The notes under the pieces: generated by a model
The model's input: the letters and a program-made list of their open reading frames with translations, nothing else
Database searches by the model: none
Told to the model about the DNA's origin: nothing
Translations under genes and position numbers: made by a program
NCBI GenBank assembly: GCA_958295715.1
Contig: OY282371.1
Location: forward strand, 2,111,697 to 2,175,696
Length of the DNA stretch: 64,000 nucleotides
Direction: 5' to 3'
Origin: an uncultured Dehalococcoidia bacterium
Lineage (GTDB): Bacteria; Chloroflexota; Dehalococcoidia; Lucifugimonadales; GCA-2712585
Shown here: piece after piece, positions 1 through 7,637 of the stretch
Layout of the letters: every line of letters starts with the position of its first letter
Position numbering within the stretch: the stretch's first letter is position 1

Positions 1-951
1 TCGGCCACGCGGGTGGCCCAACTGATTTCCGGCGAGGCCCACATCGCCGAGATACCCAGGGACCTACAGGACGAGATTATCGCCAGAGGAATGAAGGTGC
101 AGCGGTCAACCCTGCCCAGTTTCCACCTCTGGATTCGTATCCCCTACTACCAGCCCACCATCTTCACGACGGGCGAGCCCACGCCCAACTACGATGAGAA
201 CGACCCTATCCGGAACCCCCTCGTGCGCCACGCCCTGAACGTGGCCATCGACCGCGACCTGATAAACGACCAGTTCTTTAGGGGTGGAGGGATGCCGAAC
301 CCGGTGGATTTCTTCCCCCCGTGGAGGTCGGACTGCAAGGACGAGTGGGCGCCCTACCCCGGACCCGGCGGCGAGACGGGATGCGCCGGCGGGTGGCCCT
401 ACCCCTATGACCCGGAGATGGGCAGGCGGCTTCTCGCCGACGCGGGCTACCCCAACGGCTTCGACCTCGTCTTCTACACGGCCCCGAACCTGGGCGGCAC
501 GCCGGAACTCCCCGACGTCGCCGAGGCCATCACGGGGATGTGGGAAACCATCGGCATCAACGTAGACCTCCAGGTTGTCCAAGCAGACGTGCTTAGGTCT
601 CAGCAAACGGCCCGCTCCTGGACGGGCAGCGTGAACCTGGTGCGGTACTCCCTAGACCCCATCTCGATGGCCGTGAGCTTCCTGTGGCGAGAAGCGCCCA
701 GGTCCTTCATCGAGCACGAGTCCCTGACCGAGTGGAAGAAGGCCTATGACCGGAGCCTGGACCCGGACTTCCGGTTCCGCGAGTCCCAACGGCTGGGCGA
801 CTGGTTCCACAACGAGCACGTCACCGCGCCGCTCCTGTGGCTCTTCGCCGAGGTAGGAATCAACCCCAACGTGGTCGCCGACTACGGGGTGAATATGCTC
901 CACTTCGGCCCGGTGCGGTATCACGAGTACACCAAGGCGGTGTACAAGTAG
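1..951 (+). CDS. Peptide/oligopeptide ABC transporter substrate-binding protein, family 5 (C-terminal part, cut by window start)
   Basis: The reading frame is open from the first base, so the N-terminal half lies outside the window. The 317 visible codons match the C-terminal lobe of family 5 solute-binding proteins and align along their whole length with the two complete paralogs at 10223 and 41985. Shared landmarks are RNPLVRHALNVAIDRD, GGWPYPYDPE, AGYPNGFDLVF and the closing HFGPVRYHEYTKAVYK. The protein would bind peptides or similar ligands outside the membrane and deliver them to an ABC permease, which is not in view. It is the most divergent of the three copies. The specific ligand cannot be told from sequence. 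Confidence 0.9.
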   Translation, partial: SATRVAQLISGEAHIAEIPRDLQDEIIARGMKVQRSTLPSFHLWIRIPYYQPTIFTTGEPTPNYDENDPIRNPLVRHALNVAIDRDLINDQFFRGGGMPNPVDFFPPWRSDCKDEWAPYPGPGGETGCAGGWPYPYDPEMGRRLLADAGYPNGFDLVFYTAPNLGGTPELPDVAEAITGMWETIGINVDLQVVQADVLRSQQTARSWTGSVNLVRYSLDPISMAVSFLWREAPRSFIEHESLTEWKKAYDRSLDPDFRFRESQRLGDWFHNEHVTAPLLWLFAEVGINPNVVADYGVNMLHFGPVRYHEYTKAVYK

Positions 952-1019
952 CCCAGGGCCACGGATTCCCGCTTGCGGGGCGATGGCGATTATCCAAAGG
1001 TCTCAATTAGGAGAGAAGC

Positions 1020-2840
1020 GTGAAGATAGCGGTTTGCATAAAGCAGGTTCCCACCCTTTCCAAGATTGAGTTCGACTACGAAAGGAAGCGGATAATTCGC
1101 GACGGCGTGCCCTTGGAGATGAACGTCTTCGACCTCATTGCCCTGGGGCGGGCGGTGGAGATGAAGGAGGAGCTCGGCGCCGAGGTGACGGCCCTAACCA
1201 TGGGGCCTCCCCAGGCGCGGGACGTTCTGGCCCACGCCCTGGCCGTCGGCGCCGACCACGCCATGCTCATCAGCGACCCCGCCATGGCCGGCTCCGACAC
1301 CCTGGCCACCTCGCGAACCCTGGCCCTGGCCTTAGGGCAGCGGGGCTTCGACCTGATTTTGTGTGGAAGGAACAGCGCCGACGCCGAGACGGGACAGGTC
1401 GGCCCCGAACTGGCGGAACTTCTCGACATCCCCCACGTGAGCCGCGCCCGGAAGCTAGTCTACCACCCCGAGGCCAACAGCGTGGTGGTGGAGCGGGTCA
1501 CCGACGACGGGTACGAGACCCTGGAAGTGTCGCTGCCCGCCCTGGTGACGGCCACCGAGGGCCTCAGCGAGGAACGCTGGCCACGCCGCCGGGTCATAGC
1601 CGAGGCGCGGGAGCGGCCCGTGGAGGAGGTCAAGGCGTCAGACCTGTCGGACGACCCGTCGGTGTTCGGGGCCGCCGGCTCTCCGACGCGGGTCGCCGAC
1701 ATCCGGCTCCTAGAGCGCCGGCGTCTGGCAAGGGTTATCGAGGGGCTTGAGCCGTCGGAAGCGGCTACACTGGTGGCGGAAGGCATCCGGGGCGTGGCCG
1801 CCGCCAACGCCTCCCCTCCCACTGAACGGCGGTGGAGCAGGCATCCGCAAGGGCGGGATAAGGCCCTGTGGGTGGTGGCCGAACGGGCGGAGGGCGGCTT
1901 CCGGTGGGCAACCATGGAAAACTTGGGCAAGGCCCGGGAGCTGGCCGAGGAGTTGAAGGCAGAAGTGTCGGCGGTCCTGATGGATGAGGCCTCCCCGGAG
2001 GACGCTGCAACCCTGGCCTCCTACGGCGCCGACACTGTCCTGGCCCTGGAGGACGGCGGCGCGACCCATCCCACCAGCCCTCTCGCGGCTGCGGCCCTGG
2101 CCGAAGCCATAAAGACGCGGCGGCCTTACGCCGTGCTGTTCGCCTCCACCGCCAACGGCCGCGACCTGGCCTCCCGGACGGCGGCGCGGCTGTCCCTGGG
2201 CCTGACCGGTGACTGCGTGGACCTGGAGATAGACGAGGAGGGACGACTCGTACAGCTAAAGCCCGCCCTGGGGGGCAACGTGGTGGCCCCCATCCTGTCG
2301 GACACCCTGCCCTACATGACCACCATGAGGCCGGGCCTGCTGTCGCCCATCACCCGGGAGCCGGAAGCCGGGGCCGCGGTGGAGCGGTTCCACCTTCCCG
2401 CCGGAAAGGACCCCGTCAGGCTGCTGGCGAGCCGCCGCGAGGAGGACGTTAGGGGCGCAGAGTTGGAGCGGGCCAGGATAGTCCTGGGAGTGGGAAAGGG
2501 CATAGGCGGGCCTGAGCGCCTGGCTGAAATCCACCGGATGGCCGAGCGGTTGGGGGCCTCAGTGGCGGCCACCCGCAGCGTCACCGACGCCGGTTGGCTG
2601 CCCAAGCAGGCGCAGGTCGGCCTCACGGGGCGGGCCATAGCCCCCAGGGTGTACATAGCCGTTGGGATACGGGGCGCCTTCAATCACATGGTGGGCGTCC
2701 AAAAGGCGGGGGCCGTGGCCGCCATCAACACCAACGCCCGGCACCCCATATTTCAGGCCGCCGACTTCGGCATAGTGGGCGATTGGCAGGACTACCTGCC
2801 GCCCCTGATAGAGGCCCTGGCCGACGGCCCCGCCCTCTAA
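1020..2840 (+). CDS. Fused electron transfer flavoprotein, beta-alpha (EtfB-EtfA) 606 aa
   Basis: One protein carries both ETF subunits. Residues 1 to about 245 are EtfB-like (MKIAVCIKQVPT start, the CGRNSADAETGQVGPELAELL nucleotide-binding segment shortened here to its key CGRNSADAETGQ, and SLPALVTATE). Residues from about 285 are the EtfA N-domain, and about 485 to 606 form the FAD-binding EtfA C-domain (GVGKGIGG, TDAGW, QVGLTG, YIAVGI.GA..H, GIVGDW). ETF shuttles electrons from flavin dehydrogenases to the quinone pool or, in bifurcating forms, to other acceptors. The start is a GTG with AGGAG six bases upstream. No dehydrogenase is adjacent. A separate EtfB/EtfA pair exists at 27597-29411, so this is a second, fused system. 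Confidence 0.9.
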   Translation: MKIAVCIKQVPTLSKIEFDYERKRIIRDGVPLEMNVFDLIALGRAVEMKEELGAEVTALTMGPPQARDVLAHALAVGADHAMLISDPAMAGSDTLATSRTLALALGQRGFDLILCGRNSADAETGQVGPELAELLDIPHVSRARKLVYHPEANSVVVERVTDDGYETLEVSLPALVTATEGLSEERWPRRRVIAEARERPVEEVKASDLSDDPSVFGAAGSPTRVADIRLLERRRLARVIEGLEPSEAATLVAEGIRGVAAANASPPTERRWSRHPQGRDKALWVVAERAEGGFRWATMENLGKARELAEELKAEVSAVLMDEASPEDAATLASYGADTVLALEDGGATHPTSPLAAAALAEAIKTRRPYAVLFASTANGRDLASRTAARLSLGLTGDCVDLEIDEEGRLVQLKPALGGNVVAPILSDTLPYMTTMRPGLLSPITREPEAGAAVERFHLPAGKDPVRLLASRREEDVRGAELERARIVLGVGKGIGGPERLAEIHRMAERLGASVAATRSVTDAGWLPKQAQVGLTGRAIAPRVYIAVGIRGAFNHMVGVQKAGAVAAINTNARHPIFQAADFGIVGDWQDYLPPLIEALADGPAL

Positions 2841-3153
2841 CCTACCGGCCCCGCTAGGACGCCAGGTGGGACTCTCCAGCTAGTCGTCCACGACGTCGGC
2901 TGTTCGGCTAACCCAACGGCCCCGCTAGGACGCCAGGTGGGACTCTCCAGCTAGTCGTCCACGACGTCGGCTGCTCGGCTAACCCACCGGCCTCGCTAGG
3001 ACGCCAAGTGGGCCTCTCCAGCTAGTCGTCCACTACGTCGGCTGTTCGGCTAACCCACCGGCTTCGCTAGGACGCCAGGTGGGCCTCTCCAGCTAGTCGT
3101 CCACTACGCCGGCTGTTCTGCTAACCCACCGGCCCCGCTAGGACGCCAGGTGG
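2841..3153. repeat. 71-bp tandem repeat, four full units and a partial fifth
   Basis: The word GCTAGGACGCCA starts at 2853, 2924 and 2995, then at 3066 and 3137, giving an exact 71-bp period. Copies differ at only a few positions (for example gactctc/gcctctc and cacgacg/cactacg). The last, partial unit is the 3' end of the minus-strand ABM-like gene, including its stop codon and the codons for HLAS. The array therefore looks like a tandem amplification of that gene's tail and 3' flank. The repeats are contiguous with no spacers, so this is not a CRISPR array. Each unit contains a short dyad (GTCGT-CC-ACGAC or a variant). Confidence 0.92.
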
Positions 3154-3461
3154 TACGTCGCGATGTCGGAGGAGCGCACCTCGAAATGCTTAACCCAGTA
3201 CTCGCCGGCGTAAAGGTGGTCGGCGGCCCTGGCGTTCTCCTGCCGCTGGGGGCTCTTGTCGTAGTTCTCCACCTCCTCGTGGGTGTCCCAGTAGGTGATG
3301 GATATGCCCTCGTCCGGATTTTCAGTGCTGCGGAGGAGCTGGCGGCCGCTGAAGCCCGGCATGTGCACGCCGAGGGCCTGGATGTTCTTGTTGTAGTGCT
3401 CCTCGTACTCGCTCCACCTCCCCGGCTTAATCTTGCCCCAGAAAATTCTTACGTACATCAT
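3138..3461 (-). CDS. ABM/EthD-like dimeric alpha-beta barrel protein, 107 aa
   Basis: The protein is short and fits the antibiotic-biosynthesis-monooxygenase-like (dimeric ferredoxin-fold) superfamily. It opens with a beta strand (MYVRIFWGKIKPGRWSEYEE), has an amphipathic helix, a second strand ending in GFSGRQLLRS, then ISITYWDTHEEVENYDKS and a closing strand. Such proteins act as small monooxygenases, heme-degrading enzymes or stress proteins. The substrate cannot be inferred. Two ATGs are adjacent, and the first lies five bases after AAGGAG. The 3' end lies inside the 71-bp tandem array, whose units repeat its last codons. It is probably monocistronic. Confidence 0.7.
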   Translation of the reverse strand: MMYVRIFWGKIKPGRWSEYEEHYNKNIQALGVHMPGFSGRQLLRSTENPDEGISITYWDTHEEVENYDKSPQRQENARAADHLYAGEYWVKHFEVRSSDIATYHLAS

Positions 3462-3526
3462 ACGCTCTCCTTCTAATAGAATGTGACTTTATAGCCCTAT
3501 AGCGTCATAGCGTCGCCGCGGCGGTT

Positions 3527-3868
3527 TTATCGCGCCTCCGCCTTGGAGTCCAAAAGGAGGCAGGGCTCCCCCCACTGGCCGGGGTCGCCGAGGTCCCAGG
3601 GAGCCGCGCCGGCCGCGGGTTGAAGGCGAATACCCCGGTCGCCGCCGTAGACCAGGGTCACCGCGCCCTCGCCGGAGTCGGCCACCAGAACGGCGTAAGC
3701 GGCGCATGGCCCCGCGTCGGACCAGCCCGTGACCCGGCAGGAAACGTCGTCCCCCCGGGGGTCGGGCGCGGTGACCTCCGATATCTCCCTTGGCGGGGAC
3801 ATGGCCTGAAACATGCGGTGGAGGGGCCAGCAGTTGGGGCCTTCCTCAACGTCCACCTCTACGTACAC
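3527..3868 (-). CDS. Hypothetical protein, 113 aa, overlapping the phosphatase-like gene
   Basis: I do not recognise a family. The protein is acidic with four Cys, no signal peptide and no membrane segment. It is predicted beta-rich (CRVTGWSD, AAYAVLVADSG, GAVTLVYGGDRGIRL). It starts with GTG at 3868, inside the last codons of the preceding phosphatase-like gene (10-bp overlap in another frame), so the two are almost certainly translated from one message. That coupling suggests a shared task, but none can be named. It ends about 65 bp before the ABM-like gene, which is in the same direction. Confidence 0.55.
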   Translation of the reverse strand: MYVEVDVEEGPNCWPLHRMFQAMSPPREISEVTAPDPRGDDVSCRVTGWSDAGPCAAYAVLVADSGEGAVTLVYGGDRGIRLQPAAGAAPWDLGDPGQWGEPCLLLDSKAEAR

Positions 3869-4392
3869 GGGTCAAAGCCCTCCCCGGCCAGGTCGTGTAT
3901 CATGCGCCGCTGGGACTGGCTTTCGATGGCGTAGGGACAGTAGCTGCCCCTCACCCGTTGAATGGCCTGGGCCGCTCCTAGCCCCTCGACGACTACCAGG
4001 AGGGACGCCAGGAGGCTTCCGGTGCGGCCGTGGGCGGCGATGCATCCAATCTCCACCGTCCGGCCCTCCCCCAGGGCCTTTAGGACAAGGCCGAGGAGTT
4101 TCTGAAGGAACCTCAGGTCTATGGCCCCCAAATCGGGCCAAGGAACGTAGACCACGGATCCCTGGGCGTCGGTGAGGGTTGGAAGGCAGGAGGCTTCGAC
4201 GGCGTTGGACACCGGCGCGGCGCCCCGGAGCCGGCTCCAACTGGCTATGTCTAGGTAAAAGGCCAACTCCTTGGGCGCGTAGCCCTTGGCGACGGCCGGG
4301 TTGTAGATCAAGCTGGCGCTGGCCGTGGCGTAGAGGGTGTGCGGCCCAACGGGAAAGGGCGTGTGGACGTGGCTATGAAATCCGGTGGTCAC
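3859..4392 (-). CDS. Cysteine-phosphatase-like protein (CX5R loop), about 177 aa
   Basis: The segment VEIGCIAAHGRTGSLLASLLV has the CX5R signature of the tyrosine/dual-specificity phosphatase superfamily (Cys, five residues, Arg, then TGS). It is followed by the helical part RVRGSYCPYAIESQSQRRMIHDL that is typical of the domain end. The usual His before the Cys is Gly here. The frame stays open upstream to 4590, but that part translates the genomic palindromic repeat (MDSRLRGNDG). I therefore place the start at the GTG at 4392, which precedes TTGFHSHVHTP. It may act on phosphoprotein or phosphoinositide, or be catalytically altered. It is translationally coupled to the 113-aa gene downstream. 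Confidence 0.62.
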   Translation of the reverse strand: MTTGFHSHVHTPFPVGPHTLYATASASLIYNPAVAKGYAPKELAFYLDIASWSRLRGAAPVSNAVEASCLPTLTDAQGSVVYVPWPDLGAIDLRFLQKLLGLVLKALGEGRTVEIGCIAAHGRTGSLLASLLVVVEGLGAAQAIQRVRGSYCPYAIESQSQRRMIHDLAGEGFDPCT

Positions 4393-4561
4393 TGCTTTTG
4401 ACGGCTCCGTGGGAAGGCTCGGGCATCCTTGACGCGTCAGAGTCGCGAGGCGCCGCGGCGTGACGGCGCGCCCGCTCAAGATATCATTGCCGTTGCGTAG
4501 GGACAAGCCCCCCAACGCATCCCAACCTGCTCCCGCACGCGGGCCTTGCCACCACTCTATT

Positions 4562-4590
4562 CCGTCATTCCCGCGCAGGCGGGAATCCAT
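4562..4590. repeat. Palindromic REP-like repeat (ATTCCCGC-loop-GCGGGAAT)
   Basis: An 8-bp perfect inverted repeat, ATTCCCGC/GCGGGAAT, is separated by GCAG and flanked by CCGTC and CC. It is a single copy of the family that recurs at 6568-6594, nine or more times in 19.4-20.3 kb and in 24.76-24.97 kb. Confidence 0.85.
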
Positions 4591-4704
4591 CCCATCTTAG
4601 ATTCCGGCCAGCGACACCAGCCGCGCGCCCTCCGGCCGACGGTCCTCCAATAACTTCTCGCCCGGGAAGGGCGCGACTTGCCAAAACCCCGGCCCGGAGC
4701 GGCG

Positions 4705-4734
4705 TTGACACCCCAACGGCGCAGGCGCTAGACT
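4705..4734 (+). promoter_or_regulatory. Promoter of fmdB-dtd
   Basis: TTGACA (4705-4710) is followed by an 18-base spacer and TAGACT (4729-4734). It lies about 60 bases before the fmdB start. The -35 is a perfect sigma-70 consensus and the -10 matches 4 of 6. Confidence 0.6.
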
Positions 4735-4796
4735 ACAGTTCTTGTTAGCAATTCACCGGCCAGACTGCTAAAAGGCATCTAACGGAGAGAAGTATC

Positions 4797-5129
4797 GTGC
4801 CCCGCTACGACTACCAGTGTCTAAGTTGCAGCAATACCTTCGAGTTGAAACAGAGCTTCAGTGACGAACCCATCGGTGACTGTCCCCAGTGTGGAGGGCG
4901 CTCCCGGCGCAAGTTTCACGCCGTGCCGGTAATCTACAAGGGATCCGGCTTCTACACCACCGACTACGCCCGTTCCAGCCTGCGCGCCAACGGGACCGGC
5001 TCCGAGTCCTCGGAAACGGAGAAGGCCGGCGCCAAGGCTAAGAAGGATGAGTCCACCGAGGCATCCGCTCCCAAAGAGAAGACCGGCTCGGAAAAGACGG
5101 CCTCCGGCAGCGCCAAGTCCGGCGAGTAG
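4797..5129 (+). CDS. FmdB-family zinc ribbon protein, 110 aa
   Basis: The N-terminal 42 residues form the FmdB/CxxC_CxxC_SSSS zinc ribbon: MPRYDYQC with Cys8, Cys11, Cys29 and Cys32, then RRKF and the characteristic GSGFYTTDYA. Residues from about 65 to 110 are a low-complexity Lys/Glu/Ser tail of the kind seen in many family members. FmdB proteins are described as putative regulatory or nucleic-acid-associated small proteins, and no biochemical role is firmly known. The start is GTG, shortly after ACGGAGAG. The stop is six bases before the dtd start, so the two genes form an operon under the promoter at 4705. Confidence 0.85.
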   Translation: MPRYDYQCLSCSNTFELKQSFSDEPIGDCPQCGGRSRRKFHAVPVIYKGSGFYTTDYARSSLRANGTGSESSETEKAGAKAKKDESTEASAPKEKTGSEKTASGSAKSGE

Positions 5130-5134
5130 CCCCC

Positions 5135-5605
5135 TTGCGGGCCCTGCTCCAGCGCGTCGCAGGGGCCTCGGTTTACATTGAAGGTGAAAGCTCGCCCACC
5201 GCGGCCATCGGGCGCGGCATTGTGGCCCTCTTGGGGGTGTCCAAGGACGACGACGCGGAGGACGCCCGCTACCTGGTCGACAAGACCCTGAACCTCCGCG
5301 TCTTTCCCAGCGACGGGAGCCACTTCAACCGTTCCGCCCTTGAGGTTGGAGCCGACATCCTGGTGGTGAGCCAGTTCACCCTCTACGCCTCAACCCGCAA
5401 GGGCCGCCGTCCGGACTTCACCGCCGCCGCCCCGCCGGAGCAGGCGGAGCCTCTCTACAATCAGGCGGTGGAGATGTTCCGGGAGTCGGGACTGAAGGTC
5501 GCCACGGGACGGTTCGGCGCCCTGATGACGGTGCGCATCGAGAATGAGGGGCCGGTTACCCTGATGCTGGACAGCGCCGACAGATTCAAGCCCCGGCGGG
5601 GTTAG
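5135..5605 (+). CDS. dtd: D-aminoacyl-tRNA deacylase
   Basis: Dtd removes D-amino acids (and glycine from tRNA-Ala) from mischarged tRNAs in the cytoplasm. The 156-aa length is close to that of typical bacterial Dtd. The start MRALLQRVAGASV is typical. The catalytic SQFTLYA is at residues 79-85, and the substrate-gating Gly-cisPro pair is Gly139-Pro140 in NEGPVT. The start is TTG at 5135, in the -TAGCCCCC-TTG junction directly behind fmdB, and translation is probably coupled. The 3' end lies head to head with the end of znuB, with the two stop codons overlapping at about 5602-5605. Confidence 0.95.
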   Translation: MRALLQRVAGASVYIEGESSPTAAIGRGIVALLGVSKDDDAEDARYLVDKTLNLRVFPSDGSHFNRSALEVGADILVVSQFTLYASTRKGRRPDFTAAAPPEQAEPLYNQAVEMFRESGLKVATGRFGALMTVRIENEGPVTLMLDSADRFKPRRG

Positions 5606-6435
5606 CCCTGGGCCACCCGCCGCCGCGCCCACCGGGACCTGAAGCCGGTGTAGGCCAGGGTCAGTCCAAAAAGAACGGCCCCAAAGAGGACCACGCTGGC
5701 CCCCGACGACACGTCCACGTGCCAACTCGCGTAGATTCCCGCCAGTCCGCAGAAGGCCCCCAGGCCTGTCGACAGGAATATGATGGTCTTGAAGGAGTCC
5801 GTCAGGAGCCGCGCTATGATGGGCGGGATGACGATGGCCGCGGCGATGAGAGTGACCCCCACCACCTGCATGGAGACCACGATGGTGGCCGCCAGCGCCA
5901 GGGAGAACATGGCGTCCACCCACCCGGCGGGCACGCCGTAGAACCTGGACACCTCCTCGTCAAAGGTGGCGAAGAGAAGGAGCTTGTAGCCCAGAAATAG
6001 GGCCACCGCCGTGACCAGGGCCACCACCGCTATCGCCAGCAGGTCGCCCCCGGAAACGCCCAACATGTTTCCAATCAAGGCGGCTTCAAAGTCGCGGGTA
6101 AAGGTCTTGTAGCGGCTGATGAGGGCCACCCCAAGGGCGAAAGAGGCGGTGGTTATTATGCCTATGGCGGCGTCGGCGCCTATCTGCCTCCGGCGGGTGG
6201 TTAGGATGATGAGGATGGAGGCCAGGAACCCCCAGATGGTGGCGCCGATGAAGAAGTTGATGGACATTACGTAGCTGACCACCGCGCCTCCAAAGACGGC
6301 GTGGGAGAGGCCGTGGCCCACGTATGCCATGCGCCTCAGCACTATGTAGACGCCTATGAGCCCGCACAGCCCGCCCACCAGCGTTGTGGCGATGAGGCCC
6401 TTGATGAAGAACTCATACTGAAAGGGTTCTAACAA
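5602..6435 (-). CDS. znuB: Metal (Zn/Mn) ABC transporter permease, ABC-3 family
   Basis: This is a 277-aa integral membrane protein with eight or so hydrophobic segments. Landmarks of the ABC-3 metal permease family are LCGLIGVYIVLRRMAYVGHG, SHAVFGG, the DAAIGIITTASFALG segment, and the GVTLIAAAIVIPPIIARLL region that contacts the ATPase. It would pass zinc or manganese through the inner membrane as a dimer with ZnuC. It is the last gene of the fur-znuA-znuC-znuB set. About 310 bases containing repeats separate it from znuC, so the operon is not tightly packed here. The gene symbol assumes zinc; the family also includes manganese systems. Confidence 0.9.
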   Translation of the reverse strand: MLEPFQYEFFIKGLIATTLVGGLCGLIGVYIVLRRMAYVGHGLSHAVFGGAVVSYVMSINFFIGATIWGFLASILIILTTRRRQIGADAAIGIITTASFALGVALISRYKTFTRDFEAALIGNMLGVSGGDLLAIAVVALVTAVALFLGYKLLLFATFDEEVSRFYGVPAGWVDAMFSLALAATIVVSMQVVGVTLIAAAIVIPPIIARLLTDSFKTIIFLSTGLGAFCGLAGIYASWHVDVSSGASVVLFGAVLFGLTLAYTGFRSRWARRRVAQG

Positions 6436-6500
6436 TAGCCTTTCCTAACCAGGTCTTCCCGCCGCTTCTCTAGGGAGCCGGCAAGGGCCACCCTTACGCC

Positions 6501-6550
6501 GCCCGTTTTGGCCCGTTTTGGCCCGTTTTGGCCCATTTTGGCCCGCTTTG
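6501..6550. repeat. 10-bp microsatellite, five units of GCCCGTTTTG
   Basis: Three perfect GCCCGTTTTG units are followed by GCCCATTTTG and GCCCGCTTTG. The period of 10 matches about one helical turn. It sits 66 bases upstream of the znuB start. Confidence 0.95.
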
Positions 6551-6567
6551 GAATGAAGGGGGTTTCT

Positions 6568-6594
6568 GGATTCCCGCCTGCGCGGGAATGACGG
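6568..6594. repeat. Palindromic REP-like repeat
   Basis: GGATTCCCGCCTGCGCGGGAATGACGG, the same family as at 4562, in the opposite orientation. The core arms are ATTCCCGC and GCGGGAAT. Confidence 0.85.
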
Positions 6595-6746
6595 GAAGGG
6601 GCGGCGGGGATGACGGGAAGCGCGGCGGGAATCCGGGAGCCTTGGCCCACAGCCAACGGTAACTGGCGCGCGCCAGCCGCCGGCCCCTGGTGGAGCTTCC
6701 CAAAGGCCCCTTGACGGGAGGGGCGGGGCCACTCGCGCGCCTCGCG

Positions 6747-7622
6747 TCACTCAACGGCATCCGCGCGCGGGGACGCCGGCGAAACGCCGCCATCCGGCTG
6801 AGGGGGCTGCTCCCCGTTGCCGTTGAAGTGGTGCGGACTCTCAGCCACCAAGGTCATCCCCATGTACCGTATCACCGGCATCTCCGCGCCATAGGTGAGC
6901 CTGAAGGTCTCCGGCGTGAACACCTCGGCGGGGGGGCCGCTGGCCAGGACGCGGCCCTTCAGACACACCACCCAGGGCAGATGGGCCGCCACAGCGTTAA
7001 TTTCGTGGGTGGTCATAATGATGGTGACGCCCTGATGGTTAAGCTCGTGCAGGAGGTGAAGGGCCTCGTCGCGGGTCTTAATGTCTATGCCCGCCGTCGG
7101 CTCGTCTAGGAGGAGAAGCCTGGGACTGCTCACCAAGGCCCTAGCGAGGAAGACGCGCTGCTGCTGGCCGCCGGAAAGCTGGCGAATGTGCCGCTTGTGG
7201 AGATGGGCGATGCCCAGCTGCTCCAGAATCCCGTGGGCAAGCTCCCGGTCCTTGGTCCTGTGCCAGGGGAACAGGACGCTATCCATGGTGCGGCCCATCA
7301 TCACCACCTCCTCCACCGTGACCGGGAAGTTCCAGTCGATGGTCTCCAACTGGGGGACGTATCCAACCCTGGGCCGCTTCTTGGCCGTGGAAACGCCGTC
7401 CACCAGGACCTGACCCTGGTAGAGGTCCGCGTCTCCAAGGATGGCCTTCAGCATGGTGGTCTTCCCCGAGCCGCTTGGCCCCAGCAGTCCCACAAAATCG
7501 CCCGGCATCACCTTCAGGTCCACGTTGGAGAGGACAGCGTGGCCGTCGTAGCCGCAGGCCACGTCCCGCAACTCCACGGCAGGGGCTCCCGTTCCTTGAG
7601 GGTGTGGTGTGGGATGAAGCAT
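6747..7622 (-). CDS. znuC: Metal ABC transporter ATP-binding protein
   Basis: This is a 291-aa ABC ATPase. Walker A is GPSGSGKTT (residues 48-56), the Q-loop region is YVPQLETIDWNFPVTVEE, the signature is LSGGQQQRV (149-157), Walker B is LLLLDEP (169-175) and the H-loop is in TTHEIN. The DWNFPVTV stretch after the Q-loop is typical of Zn/Mn importers of the ABC-3 group. The C-terminal roughly 40 residues are a Pro-rich extension beyond the domain. It powers import with ZnuB and the lipoprotein ZnuA. The gene follows znuA by about 15 bases, so they are co-transcribed. Confidence 0.93.
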   Translation of the reverse strand: MLHPTPHPQGTGAPAVELRDVACGYDGHAVLSNVDLKVMPGDFVGLLGPSGSGKTTMLKAILGDADLYQGQVLVDGVSTAKKRPRVGYVPQLETIDWNFPVTVEEVVMMGRTMDSVLFPWHRTKDRELAHGILEQLGIAHLHKRHIRQLSGGQQQRVFLARALVSSPRLLLLDEPTAGIDIKTRDEALHLLHELNHQGVTIIMTTHEINAVAAHLPWVVCLKGRVLASGPPAEVFTPETFRLTYGAEMPVIRYMGMTLVAESPHHFNGNGEQPPQPDGGVSPASPRADAVE

Positions 7623-7637
7623 CGCCCTAGCCGCCCG

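Larger units (their letters stand above)
4393..4796. other. Intergenic region with one palindromic repeat and the fmdB-dtd promoter
   Basis: About 400 bases separate the divergent phosphatase-like and fmdB genes. The region holds a single copy of the genome's CATTCCCGC...GCGGGAATCC palindrome at 4562-4590 and a good sigma-70-type promoter at 4705-4734. I see no convincing additional gene. The reading frames that cross it on the minus strand translate the palindrome. Confidence 0.6.
6436..6746. other. Repeat-bearing spacer between znuC and znuB
   Basis: This 311-bp gap contains a 10-bp tandem repeat (6501-6550) and a palindromic REP-like copy (6568-6594). I see no gene. The short frames through it translate the repeats. 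It interrupts what would otherwise be a continuous transporter operon. Confidence 0.7.

Noticed and set aside
2841..3153. CRISPR-like array
   Set aside because: Units are contiguous 71-bp copies with no unique spacers, and no cas genes are near.
4393..4590. N-terminal extension of the phosphatase-like protein (MDSRLRGNDG...)
   Set aside because: It is the translated genomic palindrome, present in many intergenic places.
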